A stretch of 64,000 bases of DNA from Acetobacter sicerae (GCF_011516765.1 NZ_JAAABN010000001.1:186001-250000); one strand, 5' to 3'. Shown: positions 17,911 through 27,195, counted from the stretch's first letter. Notes: generated by a model from the sequence alone, not told the origin. Numbers and translations: made by a program.

Positions 17911-19277
17911 GCCTGACCGCTGTCGCCATTGCCAACACAGTGCGCTTCGGACTGCGATCAGCCCGGGAGGTCGTGGAGACGACGCTGGAGGCGCTCGGAA
18001 CCCGTAACCAGACCTATCACTGCGTCACCCGGCTGCTGACAGAGCGGGCGCTGCATATGGCTGACACGCTGGACGCCAGAATTGCTCACGGCGATCCCGT
18101 CGGTGTCCTTGCCGGTGTTCCTTTCGGTGTAAAAGATCTCTTCGATATGGAGGGGATGGTCACGACGGCAGGTTCGGTCGTGCTCAATGGTAATCCCCCG
18201 GCCACACAGGATGCCGCTGTCGTGCAGAGGCTTGTCGCGGCTGGCGCGATCCCTGTCGCTACGCTGAATATGGATGAATTCGCCTATGGCTTCTCCACGG
18301 AGAACGCCCATTACGGCACTACACGTAATCCAAGAAACACCGACTGTCTGGCCGGTGGCTCATCGGGAGGGTCAGCCGCTTCGGTCGCGGCGGGTCTGCT
18401 ACCGTTCGCTCTGGGTTCGGATACGAATGGATCCATCCGCGTGCCCGCTTCTCTCTGCAGCGTCTGGGGGCTGCGTCCTACACAGGGACTTCTTCCGCTG
18501 GACGGGGTTTATCCTTTTGTCGCCAGCCTCGACACGGTTGGTCCGTTCGCCGGAACCGTGACGGATCTTCAACGTGTTTTTGAAGCCATGAATGGCCATG
18601 CGCTTGAAGAAATTGAAGATGTGCGCGGTCTGCGCGTCGCTCGGCTGGGGGGCTGGTTCCTGCAGGATGTCGATCCGGCCCTGCTTGACGGTCTTGACCG
18701 CATTCTGGCGTTCTTCGGAAGCCATAAAGAGATTGAGCTGGCCGAAGTCGCACGAGCGCGGGCGTCCGCTTTCCTGATTTCAGCCGCCGAGGGAGGCAAT
18801 CTGCATCTGCCTCGCCTGCGGAAAGTTCCCATGGATTATGATCCAGCGACCAGAGACCGGCTGATCGCGGGGGCCATGCTGCCATCGGCGGCCGTCATTC
18901 AGGCGCACCGTTTCCGGAACTGGTTTCGTACCGGGCTGCATGAACTCTTTGAACAGGTCGATGTGCTGATCGCCCCGGCAACGCCCGGTCCAGCTCCCCG
19001 TATCGATCAGGCGACCCTCTCGGTTGGTGGCAGGACTGTTTCTGCCCGTGCCAATCTTGGACTGTTCACGCAACCCTTGAGTCTGGGGGGAATGCCCGTT
19101 CTTTCCGCTCCTCTGCCGCCAGCGGCGTCAGCCTCGACAAACGGAATGCCGCTGGGAATACAGATCATTGCTGCTCCCGGAAAAGAGAACATGCTTTTTG
19201 CGATAGGCAAGGTTCTCTCTCACGCAGGTCTTGCGGGTTATCCCGTCCTTGGTATGCCTGTGCCGGACAAGGACTAA
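17907..19277 (+). CDS. AtzE-family amidohydrolase (amidase signature)
   Basis: A 456-residue amidase-signature enzyme with a Ser-cisSer-Lys active site: Lys in VPFGVKDLFD near 78, the Gly/Ser-rich loop AGGSSGGSAASVA near 149-161 containing the cis-Ser, and the nucleophile Ser in the following ALGSDTNGSIRVPA block. It overlaps the AtzG-like gene. AtzE homologues hydrolyse 1-carboxybiuret or related small amides; because no ring-opening hydrolase accompanies it, a more general small-amide or ureide role is inferred. Length is typical of the family. Confidence 0.85.
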   Translation: MSLTAVAIANTVRFGLRSAREVVETTLEALGTRNQTYHCVTRLLTERALHMADTLDARIAHGDPVGVLAGVPFGVKDLFDMEGMVTTAGSVVLNGNPPATQDAAVVQRLVAAGAIPVATLNMDEFAYGFSTENAHYGTTRNPRNTDCLAGGSSGGSAASVAAGLLPFALGSDTNGSIRVPASLCSVWGLRPTQGLLPLDGVYPFVASLDTVGPFAGTVTDLQRVFEAMNGHALEEIEDVRGLRVARLGGWFLQDVDPALLDGLDRILAFFGSHKEIELAEVARARASAFLISAAEGGNLHLPRLRKVPMDYDPATRDRLIAGAMLPSAAVIQAHRFRNWFRTGLHELFEQVDVLIAPATPGPAPRIDQATLSVGGRTVSARANLGLFTQPLSLGGMPVLSAPLPPAASASTNGMPLGIQIIAAPGKENMLFAIGKVLSHAGLAGYPVLGMPVPDKD

Positions 19278-19292
19278 GGAGAAGGGGATCGG

Positions 19293-19685
19293 CTATCGTC
19301 TGACGACGCCGAAATACTGCTCCAGAAGGTCGATATTTCGCAGGTTGGCCTTGAAAGCGATATCGACCAGATTTCCCAGCACCGGGACCAGGTCGAACGC
19401 CGCTTCCAGCGCAATGTTGACCAGCATTTTGGCGAGCAGACCGGTGGGAGCCTTCAGGCGCCAGCCTTCCCAGACAAAAAGCAGGGAAAGAACAGTCATG
19501 ACCACTGTGCCGCCTACTGGCAGCAGACCGATCAACGCGTCTGCTCCCATGCGGTATTTCGTTCCCGGTATGCGTAAGGCCGCATCCAGAAACCAGGCCA
19601 GCCGTCTCAGCCTCTGAAGACGCTGAAACACGTCTCCAGAAAGTGGGGGCAGGATTTCTCCGTTCAAAGCACTCGCTGCGTTCAT
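19293..19685 (-). CDS. DUF4112 membrane protein
   Basis: A 130-residue protein with the DUF4112 pattern: RLRRLAWFLDAALRIPGTKYRMGADALIGLLPVGG, a membrane segment (TVVMTVLSLLFVWEGW), then the repeat-like ALEAAFDLVPVLGNLVDIAFKAN. The two GL(L/V)P(V/G)-G segments are hallmarks. Start 19685 is chosen since upstream in-frame sequence (to 19862) overlaps the divergent MarC gene and shows no family features. Function is not known; it is an inner-membrane protein. Confidence 0.8.
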   Translation of the reverse strand: MNAASALNGEILPPLSGDVFQRLQRLRRLAWFLDAALRIPGTKYRMGADALIGLLPVGGTVVMTVLSLLFVWEGWRLKAPTGLLAKMLVNIALEAAFDLVPVLGNLVDIAFKANLRNIDLLEQYFGVVRR

Positions 19686-19831
19686 ACCAGAGATATGAGA
19701 ATCGCCGGTCTCCCGCGCAAGGAGGGTAATGCAAAAATTTACTTTGCTTGCTATGGGAGGCCGCTTCGCTCCGGATTGTCGCATCTGCCAGCCGCCGGAT
19801 AACACTGCCTTTTTCTGGAACCCATCCGGCC

Positions 19832-20530
19832 ATGTATATCCCGTCCGCCATTGTCGTAGCACGCGACAGTTTTCTTCTGGCGTTTCCAGCTCTTTTTTCG
19901 ATCATCAACCCGCTCGGGGCTGCGATCATCTTTATTCAGGCCGCAGGCAACTGTCCGGCGAGCGAGCGTGCCCGTCTGGCGAAAATGGTCGCCTTTTACA
20001 CGACACTTCTGCTGATCGGTTCGGTCTGGATCGGCAGTCTGATGCTCAGCTTCTTCGGCATCACCCTCAACGCCCTGCGCGTGGCGGGCGGTCTTTTCGT
20101 CGCGCGTGGCGGCTGGATCATGCTGCAGAGCCCGGCCGACAACGATCACCAGCGGCAGAGCCAGATCGTCACCGACGATGGCACGCCCATTTCAGCCCCC
20201 AATTCTCAGGACATTGCGTTCTTTCCGCTCACCATGCCTTTTACCGTTGGTCCCGGCACGCTGTCGGTCGCCATCGCCCTGAGTTCCGGCGATAGCGGCA
20301 AGCATTCACTGGCTTATGAGGGGGGACTGTCCGCCGCGGCGGTCGCGGTGGCTCTGACCGTGTGGCTTGCCTATGCCTATGCAGACCGACTGACCACCAT
20401 TCTGGGCGTCACCGGAACCCGGATCATGGGGCGGCTGGCAGCCCTGATCCTTCTGGCAATTGGCGTGCAGATCGTGGCGGCCGGGCTGATGGGTTTCGGG
20501 CATGACTTCCTGAGTTCCGTGAAGAACTGA
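19832..20530 (+). CDS. MarC family (UPF0056) integral membrane protein
   Basis: A 232-residue membrane protein with six predicted helices. It has the family opening FPALFSIINPLGAAIIF (about 17-33), the FGITLNALRVAGGLFVARGGWIML block (about 75-98) and PLTMPFTVGPGTLS (about 136-149). MarC proteins were once tied to multidrug resistance, but that link was not upheld; the role is unknown. The Met at 19832 matches the family start; an in-frame Met at 19748 adds a polar tail. Divergent from the DUF4112 gene. Confidence 0.85.
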   Translation: MYIPSAIVVARDSFLLAFPALFSIINPLGAAIIFIQAAGNCPASERARLAKMVAFYTTLLLIGSVWIGSLMLSFFGITLNALRVAGGLFVARGGWIMLQSPADNDHQRQSQIVTDDGTPISAPNSQDIAFFPLTMPFTVGPGTLSVAIALSSGDSGKHSLAYEGGLSAAAVAVALTVWLAYAYADRLTTILGVTGTRIMGRLAALILLAIGVQIVAAGLMGFGHDFLSSVKN

Positions 20531-20596
20531 CGGGTTTTATGATTTCGACATGAATGGTGAGTGCTGCCGCGTAGCCATTTCCCGGATCTGTTCGCG

Positions 20597-21181
20597 TCAT
20601 TTTCCGAGGATGCGGGCAACTTCCTGTCTAAGCGTGGGAAGAACCTCGTCGCCAAACCAGGGATTGCGCTTCTCCCATGCTCCGGTCCGCCAGGACGGAT
20701 GGGGCAGGGGGAAATAGCGGGGAAGATAGTCCCTGAAATGGGCGACCCGATCCGAAACACGGCCCGGTCCAAGCACGTAATTCTGGGCGTAACTTCCTAC
20801 CAGCAACGTCAGCTGGATGTCATGCAGTTCTGAAAGAACCTGCTCACGCCACAATGGCGCGCATTCCGGTCTGGGCGGGCGATCGCCACCTTTTGGCAAA
20901 CGTCCCGGGTAGCAGAACCCCATCGGGACGAGCGCGACCTTTTCCGTGTCGTAAAAAGTGTTCCGGTCCATGCCGAGCCATTGCCTGAGTCTGTCACCTG
21001 ATGCGTCGTTGAAGGAAACGCCGGTCTCGTGAACTTTCGTGCCGGGAGCCTGACTGGCGATCAGCAGCCTTGCGCGGGGAGAGACATGCAGCACCGGTCT
21101 CGGTCCCAGTGGCAACGACTGGGCGCAGACGGTGCAGGCACGAATACGCGCAACCAGTTCGTCCAGAGAGGCGTCTGACAT
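20597..21181 (-). CDS. Uracil-DNA glycosylase family protein
   Basis: A 194-residue member of the COG1573-like uracil-DNA glycosylase superfamily. Cys16 and Cys19 (CTVC), Cys90 and Cys107 match the four-cysteine [4Fe-4S] arrangement of family 4/5 enzymes. The water-activating motif is IASQAPGTK, followed by GVSFNDASGDRLRQWLG, and the second motif is HPSWRT. It would remove uracil or deaminated bases from DNA. Its start overlaps the last base of the sirtuin stop, so it is the third gene of a glycosyltransferase-cobB-udg operon. Confidence 0.8.
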   Translation of the reverse strand: MSDASLDELVARIRACTVCAQSLPLGPRPVLHVSPRARLLIASQAPGTKVHETGVSFNDASGDRLRQWLGMDRNTFYDTEKVALVPMGFCYPGRLPKGGDRPPRPECAPLWREQVLSELHDIQLTLLVGSYAQNYVLGPGRVSDRVAHFRDYLPRYFPLPHPSWRTGAWEKRNPWFGDEVLPTLRQEVARILGK

Positions 21182-21894
21182 CAGGCCTGGGTCGCCAGTC
21201 GATCCCGAACAAAACGGGGAACGGTCTGTGTTGCCGGTCCATAGCTCACTTCATCGAACAGTTGGGCGTTACCGGTCGGCACGAGGTTCAGTTCCACCGT
21301 GTGGGCGTGCTGGGCGGCCTGCCCGGCGAAACCTGCGGCAGGATAAACGGTTGCGGACGTTCCAATGGCGACAAAGGTGTCACAGGCGTCAATGGCCTGC
21401 ATGATGCGCTCCATGTGCAGCGGCATTTCGCCAAACCAGACAACGTCTGGCCGCAAGGTTTTCTGCCCACATTCGGGGCATGGCGTTTCCCGCGTGCAGG
21501 CCCCTTCCCACGCCGGTGTGACGCCGCAGGCAAGACAGCGGAGCCGCAAGAGTTCGCCGTGCATGTGAACGACGTTTCTTGAACCTGCGCGTTCATGAAG
21601 GTCGTCGATATTCTGTGTCACCAGAAGAAACGCATCGTCACGGTTTTCTCCGTAGGCTTTCTCGAGTTCAGCCAGAGCGGAATGGGCGGCGTTGGGCGTT
21701 ACGTTTTTCAGTTCGAGCCGACGATGATTGTAAAAATCATCGACCATGGCCGGATTTCGCTCGAATCCTTCCGGCGTGCAGACATCTTCCAGTCGCACCT
21801 GCGACCAGATACCTCCCTCATCACGGAAAGTATCCAGTCCCGATTCACGACTGATGCCGGCTCCGGTCAGAATGACGATGCGTTCCAGTATCAG
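21181..21894 (-). CDS. cobB: NAD-dependent protein deacylase (sirtuin) with CTG start
   Basis: A 237-residue class III sirtuin. It has the NAD-binding VILTGAGISRESG and FRDEGGIW blocks, TQNIDDLHERAG, catalytic His in HMHGEL and four zinc cysteines (CLAC, CPEC). The YNHR segment gives the Tyr-x-x-Arg pair of desuccinylase-type sirtuins. No ATG, GTG or TTG lies between the in-frame TGA at about 21909-21907 and the GAGIS motif. The only plausible start is the CTG at 21894-21892, which overlaps the upstream gene's TGA exactly like an ATGA junction. The GTG at 21798 would delete the NAD site. A sequencing error is the alternative. Confidence 0.75.
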   Translation of the reverse strand: MILERIVILTGAGISRESGLDTFRDEGGIWSQVRLEDVCTPEGFERNPAMVDDFYNHRRLELKNVTPNAAHSALAELEKAYGENRDDAFLLVTQNIDDLHERAGSRNVVHMHGELLRLRCLACGVTPAWEGACTRETPCPECGQKTLRPDVVWFGEMPLHMERIMQAIDACDTFVAIGTSATVYPAAGFAGQAAQHAHTVELNLVPTGNAQLFDEVSYGPATQTVPRFVRDRLATQA

Positions 21895-23372
21895 GGTTTC
21901 CCATCATTGAGTTTATAGACAACCAGAAACGTGTTTTCCTTGGATTGTTTACGTCTGTAGACTTCATGATACCGGCTTCGCAGAACGGCATAAAGCTGTG
22001 ACCGGATCGAAAGGTTTTCTTCCGACCAGGCAGGCTCCTCTGTCACGACATAGAGGGGCGATGCCGCCAGAATATGGTCCAGTTCTGCATGCGGGTCCAT
22101 GCCGGTCGCCTGCCGTTCAGCAAACTCGTTGAAATGCCCGGGAAATGGATGGTTGGTGAGAGCGCACCACGGCAGAACGTCATAGAGAATGACTGGCCCC
22201 TGATAGACAAACGTGCACCCCTTTGGTTGGGACATGGTTTGAGTCATTTGCGCCAGTATTGCTTTGTTGCCGTGCTGCTTCTCGTGTTTATGGATATCCT
22301 TCTGTCCCATGATCAGCCCGCAGAGCAGAAGCAGGACAGAGGCAATCCGTCCCCCCTTCGGAATGTCCCACAGCGGAGCGCAGAGCAGGGTCAGAGGCGG
22401 AAACAGTGGCAGGGCATAATGGGTGTACCACCCACCGAAAACGATCACACCAATGCAGGCGCATACTGCCCACGGGATGAGGAAACCGAAAGCGCGTAAG
22501 GTAGGCGTCTCTGTCACTGTGAATTTCAGCCTATATCCGCATCCCACACAGCCTAAAACGAGAAGAGGCGTCGTCAGTAACAGCAGTCTTGCTTCGTTTT
22601 CTTTCAGGGTCGCCGCAGTGCGCGCGCCACGCAGGAAAATGGAATTGACGTTGGCGAACAGCCATTCATGACCATACCCACCTGCGTAATACGCCGCAGC
22701 AACAACAAGTGTGGGGATCAGCGCCAGCAGACACCATAGAAGACCGTCCATGACAATCGCGCTGATACGGCTGCCTGCTCGCCAGTGACACCAGAGCAGG
22801 TAAACCCCGAGGAACATGCCTTCAAAAACAGCCGAATACTTGATCTGCAGGGCCAGTCCGACCAGCAGCATGGCCTGACAGCCTGTGTTTCGCAGCACTG
22901 TTTCTGAAGGGTTCGACAAGACCAGCCGAAACAGGACGAGCGACATCGCCGCAATCATCAGAAAATTATAAAAGACAGGGCTCTGGCCACCTTCGCCACC
23001 CGCGAGATTCAGCCAGGCGATGTAAAGCAACGCCGCAAGGAATGCCCCATTACGGGAAGCTATCGTGCCCGCCATGCGCATCAGAACAAGAGAGGTTCCC
23101 CATACGGAGAGAAGCGCTCCGATCTGATAGGCCCAGAAACGCCATGGGCCGAACAGATGAAAAAAAGCGTAGAGCAGAAAAAGGCCGAACGGCTTCCGGT
23201 CCCAGATCTGCACATACGGCAGATCTCCATGCAGCAGGCGTCCACCCACAAACAGGTAAAACTGCTCATCAATATGAATGAGAGGATTACCGAAGGTAGC
23301 CGCGCGACACAGGATGGCAAAAAGCAGGAGCGCTACCGGAAAAACTGTTCTGATCTTGTCTGTGGAAAGCAA
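21891..23372 (-). CDS. GT-C type membrane glycosyltransferase (GT39-like)
   Basis: A 493-residue protein with about ten membrane helices. After the first helix comes the acidic loop NPLIHIDEQFYL (about 29-40), where GT-C enzymes of the dolichyl/undecaprenyl-phosphate sugar type carry the catalytic Asp-Glu, followed by the periplasmic DLPYVQIWDRKPFGLF loop. A soluble C-terminal part of about 130 residues follows the last helix. It would transfer a sugar from a lipid carrier onto a periplasmic acceptor, perhaps lipid A or a glycan; the acceptor is unknown. First gene of the operon leading into cobB with a 4-bp CTGA overlap. Confidence 0.75.
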   Translation of the reverse strand: MLSTDKIRTVFPVALLLFAILCRAATFGNPLIHIDEQFYLFVGGRLLHGDLPYVQIWDRKPFGLFLLYAFFHLFGPWRFWAYQIGALLSVWGTSLVLMRMAGTIASRNGAFLAALLYIAWLNLAGGEGGQSPVFYNFLMIAAMSLVLFRLVLSNPSETVLRNTGCQAMLLVGLALQIKYSAVFEGMFLGVYLLWCHWRAGSRISAIVMDGLLWCLLALIPTLVVAAAYYAGGYGHEWLFANVNSIFLRGARTAATLKENEARLLLLTTPLLVLGCVGCGYRLKFTVTETPTLRAFGFLIPWAVCACIGVIVFGGWYTHYALPLFPPLTLLCAPLWDIPKGGRIASVLLLLCGLIMGQKDIHKHEKQHGNKAILAQMTQTMSQPKGCTFVYQGPVILYDVLPWCALTNHPFPGHFNEFAERQATGMDPHAELDHILAASPLYVVTEEPAWSEENLSIRSQLYAVLRSRYHEVYRRKQSKENTFLVVYKLNDGKP

Positions 23373-23543
23373 TGGAGCAACCTGCTGTATCGTCTCTTCG
23401 AACCTGATGACGACGATCGCTCAAGGCGATGATGTCGTGTCCAGATCACGAAAATTCTGAACGGCTGCATTCATAGACCGTCTATTAACTCAGACAATGC
23501 CAGTGGCAACACAAAATGTTCGGATATTTTTCAGTATGTGACA

Positions 23544-23598
23544 CCCTGCCGCGTAAGGCGGCAGGGATCACGTCTGTCTTCCGCTGGGAGAAGACAGA
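23544..23598 (-). terminator. Tandem hairpins after cysNC
   Basis: Two perfect inverted repeats lie just downstream of the cysNC stop: a 9-bp stem at 23573-23581/23590-23598 and a 9-bp G+C-rich stem CCCTGCCGC/GCGGCAGGG at 23544-23552/23558-23566. Neither has a strong U-tract on the cysNC strand. They may be a factor-dependent or mRNA-stabilising end; the region is otherwise empty up to the glycosyltransferase start at 23372. Confidence 0.5.
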
Positions 23599-23605
23599 TG
23601 GGAAG

Positions 23606-25483
23606 TCAGATGACGTTCAGGATGTGTGTGACCAGAGCGTCAGCGTTTTCTTCTGCTGATGCTCCATCCGCCCTGATGTGCAGATCTGCTTTTGTCGGTG
23701 CTTCATACGGCGCACTGATGCCGGTGAAGTTCTCGATCTTGCCATCCCGTGCGGCCTTGTAGAGCCCCTTGGAATCACGCTGCTCACAGGTCGCAAGGCT
23801 GGTGTCGACGAAGACCTCGTCAAACGCGTCACCGATGATCTTCCGGGCGAGAGCGCGGTCGGCCACCAGCGGCGAGATGAGCGCGACGATCACGACCTGA
23901 CCGGCCTGCGTGAGGATCTTGGCGACCTCGGCAGCGCGGCGGACATTCTCGTGACGATCGGCCTCGGTGAAGCCAAGATCGCTGCACAGCCCCATGCGGA
24001 GCGTATCGCCATCCAGAACGAAGGCGTCCGTGCCACGGGCAAACAGCTTCTTCTCGGCCAGACGGGCGATGGTGCTCTTGCCCGCGCCGGACAGGCCGGT
24101 CAGCCACACGACACGCGCCTTGTGACCCTTGCTGCGGGCACGCTGTGCACCGTCAACTTCACCAGCGGACGGATGAATTGCATGGCCGTCCTTCAGGTCA
24201 GCCGGACCAAGCAGCGGTGCGCCGCCGACAATGCGCTGGTTACGGTCAACCAGAACGCCGCGTCCATCGGATGTGCCGGGGGAGAACGGGTCAAACTGGA
24301 TGGCTTCACCCGCCACCAGCGTGACATGTGCGAAACCCTCGGGGCCGACTTCCTCGGCCTGCTGCTCGGTCAGATCATCAAGACGCAGGACTGAGTCGAT
24401 CGACGCCACCGTCACCTGATGCTCGGCGGTGGAGAGACGCAGGCGGAAGCTCTCGCCAACCCGCAGCGGCTCCTGACGCAGCCAGAACAGGTGCGCGCGG
24501 ATACGGGCGGTTTTTTCGGGAGCCTGATGCGGCAGGAACAGCATGTCACCACGGGCGGGGATCACGTCCGGTTCAAGCACGAGCGCGATGGACTCACCGG
24601 CCTCGGCTTCGTTGCGTTCTGGCGCATGCCAGCGGGCAACCTTCGCCACGCGGGCCTTGCTGCCCTGCGTGCCGATCTCGACCGTATCGCCCTCACGGAT
24701 GACGCCGCGTTCGATGCGACCGGCGACATAGCGCACGTCGTCATAGCGATAGACGTCCTGCACCGGCATGCGGAACGGCAGGGCGGCGCGGGTGTTGCCG
24801 CTCGGGACAGCAGCCAGAGCTTCGGTGAGGATCGGGCCGGTGTACCACGGCGAACGCTCGGAGTGGCTGGCGATGTTGTCGCCATCGCGGGCGGAAGCCG
24901 GGACGAACAGGGACGGCGTCAGATCAAGCTGGGCCAGCAGTTCGGTCACGGACTTTTCGACGGCGCGGATCTTCTGCTCGTCGAAGCCCAGCAGATCGGC
25001 CTTGTTCAGCAGCACGATGATGTGGCGGATACCGATCAGGCGCAGCAGCATCGCGTGACGACGCGTCTGCTCCTGAGCGCCCTCGTTGGCGTCCACCACC
25101 AGCACGGCAGCTTCGGCGTCAGCGGCGCCGGTGATCATGTTGCGCAGGAACTGGCGGTGGCCCGGCGCATCGACGATCACGAACTGGCGGTTGCCTAGAC
25201 GGAACGGGATACGGGTGGAATCAACCGTCACGCCCTGATCGCGCTCGATCTGGAGGCTGTCGAGCAGGAAGCTCCATTCGACGGCCAGACCACGCTTCTT
25301 GGAAGATTCAATGATCTGCTGGACCTTGCCGTCCTGCAGATTGTCGGTGTCATACAGCAGGCGGCCGATCAGGGTGGATTTGCCGTGATCGACATGCCCG
25401 ACGATGACGATGGGGGTTGCCGTATCGAGCAGGGCCTCGCGGTCAGCGGGGTCGAGGCGTGCAGCGGATAGTGTGTCGCTCAT
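23606..25483 (-). CDS. cysNC: Bifunctional sulfate adenylyltransferase large subunit / APS kinase
   Basis: A 625-residue fusion. The CysN GTPase half (1 to about 430) has the P-loop GHVDHGKST, switch [12 protein letters not shown] and NKADL, then two beta-barrel domains. The CysC half (about 445-625) has its own P-loop GLSGAGKST and the kinase block. With CysD it makes adenylylsulfate (APS) from sulfate and ATP, driven by GTP; the kinase half then makes PAPS. It follows cysD by 18 bp in a cysH-cysD-cysNC operon. Confidence 0.95.
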   Translation of the reverse strand: MSDTLSAARLDPADREALLDTATPIVIVGHVDHGKSTLIGRLLYDTDNLQDGKVQQIIESSKKRGLAVEWSFLLDSLQIERDQGVTVDSTRIPFRLGNRQFVIVDAPGHRQFLRNMITGAADAEAAVLVVDANEGAQEQTRRHAMLLRLIGIRHIIVLLNKADLLGFDEQKIRAVEKSVTELLAQLDLTPSLFVPASARDGDNIASHSERSPWYTGPILTEALAAVPSGNTRAALPFRMPVQDVYRYDDVRYVAGRIERGVIREGDTVEIGTQGSKARVAKVARWHAPERNEAEAGESIALVLEPDVIPARGDMLFLPHQAPEKTARIRAHLFWLRQEPLRVGESFRLRLSTAEHQVTVASIDSVLRLDDLTEQQAEEVGPEGFAHVTLVAGEAIQFDPFSPGTSDGRGVLVDRNQRIVGGAPLLGPADLKDGHAIHPSAGEVDGAQRARSKGHKARVVWLTGLSGAGKSTIARLAEKKLFARGTDAFVLDGDTLRMGLCSDLGFTEADRHENVRRAAEVAKILTQAGQVVIVALISPLVADRALARKIIGDAFDEVFVDTSLATCEQRDSKGLYKAARDGKIENFTGISAPYEAPTKADLHIRADGASAEENADALVTHILNVI

Positions 25484-25501
25484 GGTGTCTGTTCCCAGCT
25501 C

Positions 25502-26296
25502 TCAGAGATAACCGGCGACACGCAGCCGCTCGAATGCGTCTTCGGATTCATGGTCCATGGCGCGGCCAGCACGCTCGGACGTCTTGGTGGTTTCAAGTTC
25601 CGCGATGACCTCGGCCACGGTGGAGGCATTGCTCTCGACCGGGGAGGTGATGTCGGAATCACCCAGCGAGCGGTAACGCTTGCCGTTCTTGGCGAAATAG
25701 AGGTCGACCAGCGGGATGTTCTCGCGCTCGATGTAGCGCCAGATGTCGATCTCGCGCCATGAAAGCAGCGGATGCACGCGGATATGCATGCCTTCCTCGT
25801 GCGGGGTGGCGTACTGGTCCCAGAACTCGGGCGGCTGGTTGCGGATGTCCCACTTGTGGGATGCTCCACGCGGGCTGAAAACGCGCTCCTTGGCGCGGGT
25901 GCCCTGCTCGTCACGACGGATTCCGGCGATGACGCCCTGCAGCTTGTGGGTCTCGATCATACTGGCGAGGCCAGCAGTCTTGCGGGCGGCAGACCGGGCG
26001 GCAGGCGGCAGGGTCGGGTCCATTTCCTCGACCGGCGGGCAGTAGCCCAGCAGCAGATCAAGGTTCCACTTCTTCGTATATTCGTCGCGGAAGGCATACA
26101 TCTCGGGGAATTTCTTCTCCGTATCAACATGCATGACCGGGAACGGCACGCGGCCCATGAACGCCTTGCGGGCGAGCCAGACCATGACGTTGGAATCCTT
26201 GCCGAGCGACCACAGCATGGCCAGCGGCTTCAGCTTCCGATACGCCTCGCGGAGGATGAAGACGCTCTGCGCTTCAAGTTGATCGAGATGATCCAT
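25502..26296 (-). CDS. cysD: Sulfate adenylyltransferase small subunit
   Basis: A 264-residue CysD. This PP-loop-type ATPase catalyses adenylyl transfer to sulfate together with CysN. The family segments LWSLGKDSNVM (PP-loop region), GRVPFPVMHVDTEKKFPEMY, the RRDEQGTRAKERVFSPRG block and the YRSLGDSDIT C-terminal motif are present. Length is a little short of E. coli CysD (302) because the C-terminal part is reduced. The Met at 26296 matches the family start (DHLDQLEAQSV); the in-frame extension to 26437 overlaps the cysH end and is rejected. Confidence 0.93.
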   Translation of the reverse strand: MDHLDQLEAQSVFILREAYRKLKPLAMLWSLGKDSNVMVWLARKAFMGRVPFPVMHVDTEKKFPEMYAFRDEYTKKWNLDLLLGYCPPVEEMDPTLPPAARSAARKTAGLASMIETHKLQGVIAGIRRDEQGTRAKERVFSPRGASHKWDIRNQPPEFWDQYATPHEEGMHIRVHPLLSWREIDIWRYIERENIPLVDLYFAKNGKRYRSLGDSDITSPVESNASTVAEVIAELETTKTSERAGRAMDHESEDAFERLRVAGYL

Positions 26297-26336
26297 GATT
26301 AAGTGGAACCTTCTTATGCTGTCAGGCCAAATACTG

Positions 26337-27023
26337 TCAGGTGGGGCGGTGAATGCCACATTCGACTTTTGCCATACCAGCCCAGCGACCGGCACGGGGA
26401 TCTTCATTTTCGCCCACCGGCCGTGTGCAGGGCGCACAGCCGATCGAGGGATAACCTTTGGAGGCCAGCGGGTGACGGGGCAAGCCGCGCCGGGTCATTT
26501 CCGCGTCAATTTCTTCCCTGGTCCATTCGGCCAGCGGGTTGATCTTGATGCGTCCCTCACCATCCGCCTCGATGATTTCCATACGGTTGCGGGTCGCGGC
26601 CTGTGAACGCTTCCGCCCGGTAATGAGCGCGGGGTAGGGCAGGGACGCCGCATCAAGCGGCTCCACCTTGCGCATCCTGCAGCAGGCATCCGGATCGAAC
26701 GCCCAGAGCTGACCTTCCGGATCACGGTCCTGAATCGTGCGATCCGAAGGTCGGACATCAATCACATCCAGCAGGCCAAGGGTGCGGGCAAGCTCGTGGC
26801 GATATTCGATCGTCTCCGGAAAGTGCATGCCGGTTTCCAGAAACAGGACCGGTATGGCAGGATCGACTTCTGCGGCCAGAGCCAGCAGAAGGGCGGACTC
26901 AGCCCCGAACGACGACAGCACGGCGACCTGTCCCGGCAGCACCTCACAGGCGGCTTTCAGGACGGCTCGTGCATCGCTTCCGGCTGCCCGGAGCATATCG
27001 ATCTGCTGCTGGGTGACAGTCAT
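26337..27023 (-). CDS. cysH: [4Fe-4S] adenylylsulfate/PAPS reductase
   Basis: A 228-residue thiol-dependent reductase. The PP-loop SSFGAESALLL is near 37-47, the Cys-Cys of DACCRMRKV near 113-114 and Cys-x-x-Cys (CAPC) near 195-198, with the catalytic ECGIH at the C-terminus. The four extra cysteines are the hallmark of iron-sulfur enzymes that reduce APS directly (or both APS and PAPS), unlike the enteric PAPS-only enzyme. It is the first gene of the sulfate operon. The coexisting APS kinase domain is discussed as a finding. Confidence 0.92.
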   Translation of the reverse strand: MTVTQQQIDMLRAAGSDARAVLKAACEVLPGQVAVLSSFGAESALLLALAAEVDPAIPVLFLETGMHFPETIEYRHELARTLGLLDVIDVRPSDRTIQDRDPEGQLWAFDPDACCRMRKVEPLDAASLPYPALITGRKRSQAATRNRMEIIEADGEGRIKINPLAEWTREEIDAEMTRRGLPRHPLASKGYPSIGCAPCTRPVGENEDPRAGRWAGMAKVECGIHRPT

Positions 27024-27128
27024 GCCAGATATCCCTGCTGTTTAATACGACCAAGCGCCGTGATTTAGAGGGCATGTAGAGGATAAGAGTTACAAATTCA
27101 AGACGTATAACGGAAATTCATAAGAAGA

Positions 27129-27158
27129 TTGAGTGTTAATTGAACGATGTTTTATAGT
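27129..27158 (+). promoter_or_regulatory. Candidate sigma-70-like promoter for the GST gene
   Basis: TTGAGT at 27129-27134 and TATAGT at 27153-27158 are 18 bp apart, with 4/6 and 5/6 matches to the -35 and -10 consensus. It lies in the A+T-rich 235-bp gap between divergent cysH and the GST gene, about 100 bp before the GST start. Confidence 0.35.
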
Positions 27159-27195
27159 GAAACTAATCTCGCCGTTCGGGAAGACAGTGTGTTAG

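Noticed and set aside
21181-21798. GTG at 21798 as the cobB start
   Set aside because: This would begin after the NAD-binding GAGIS motif and give an inactive sirtuin. The CTG at 21894 keeps the whole fold.
24419-25198. Plus-strand open frames opposite cysNC (also 23678-24394)
   Set aside because: Both are fully antisense to a well-supported CysNC fusion with intact motifs, and neither has a ribosome site or recognisable domain.
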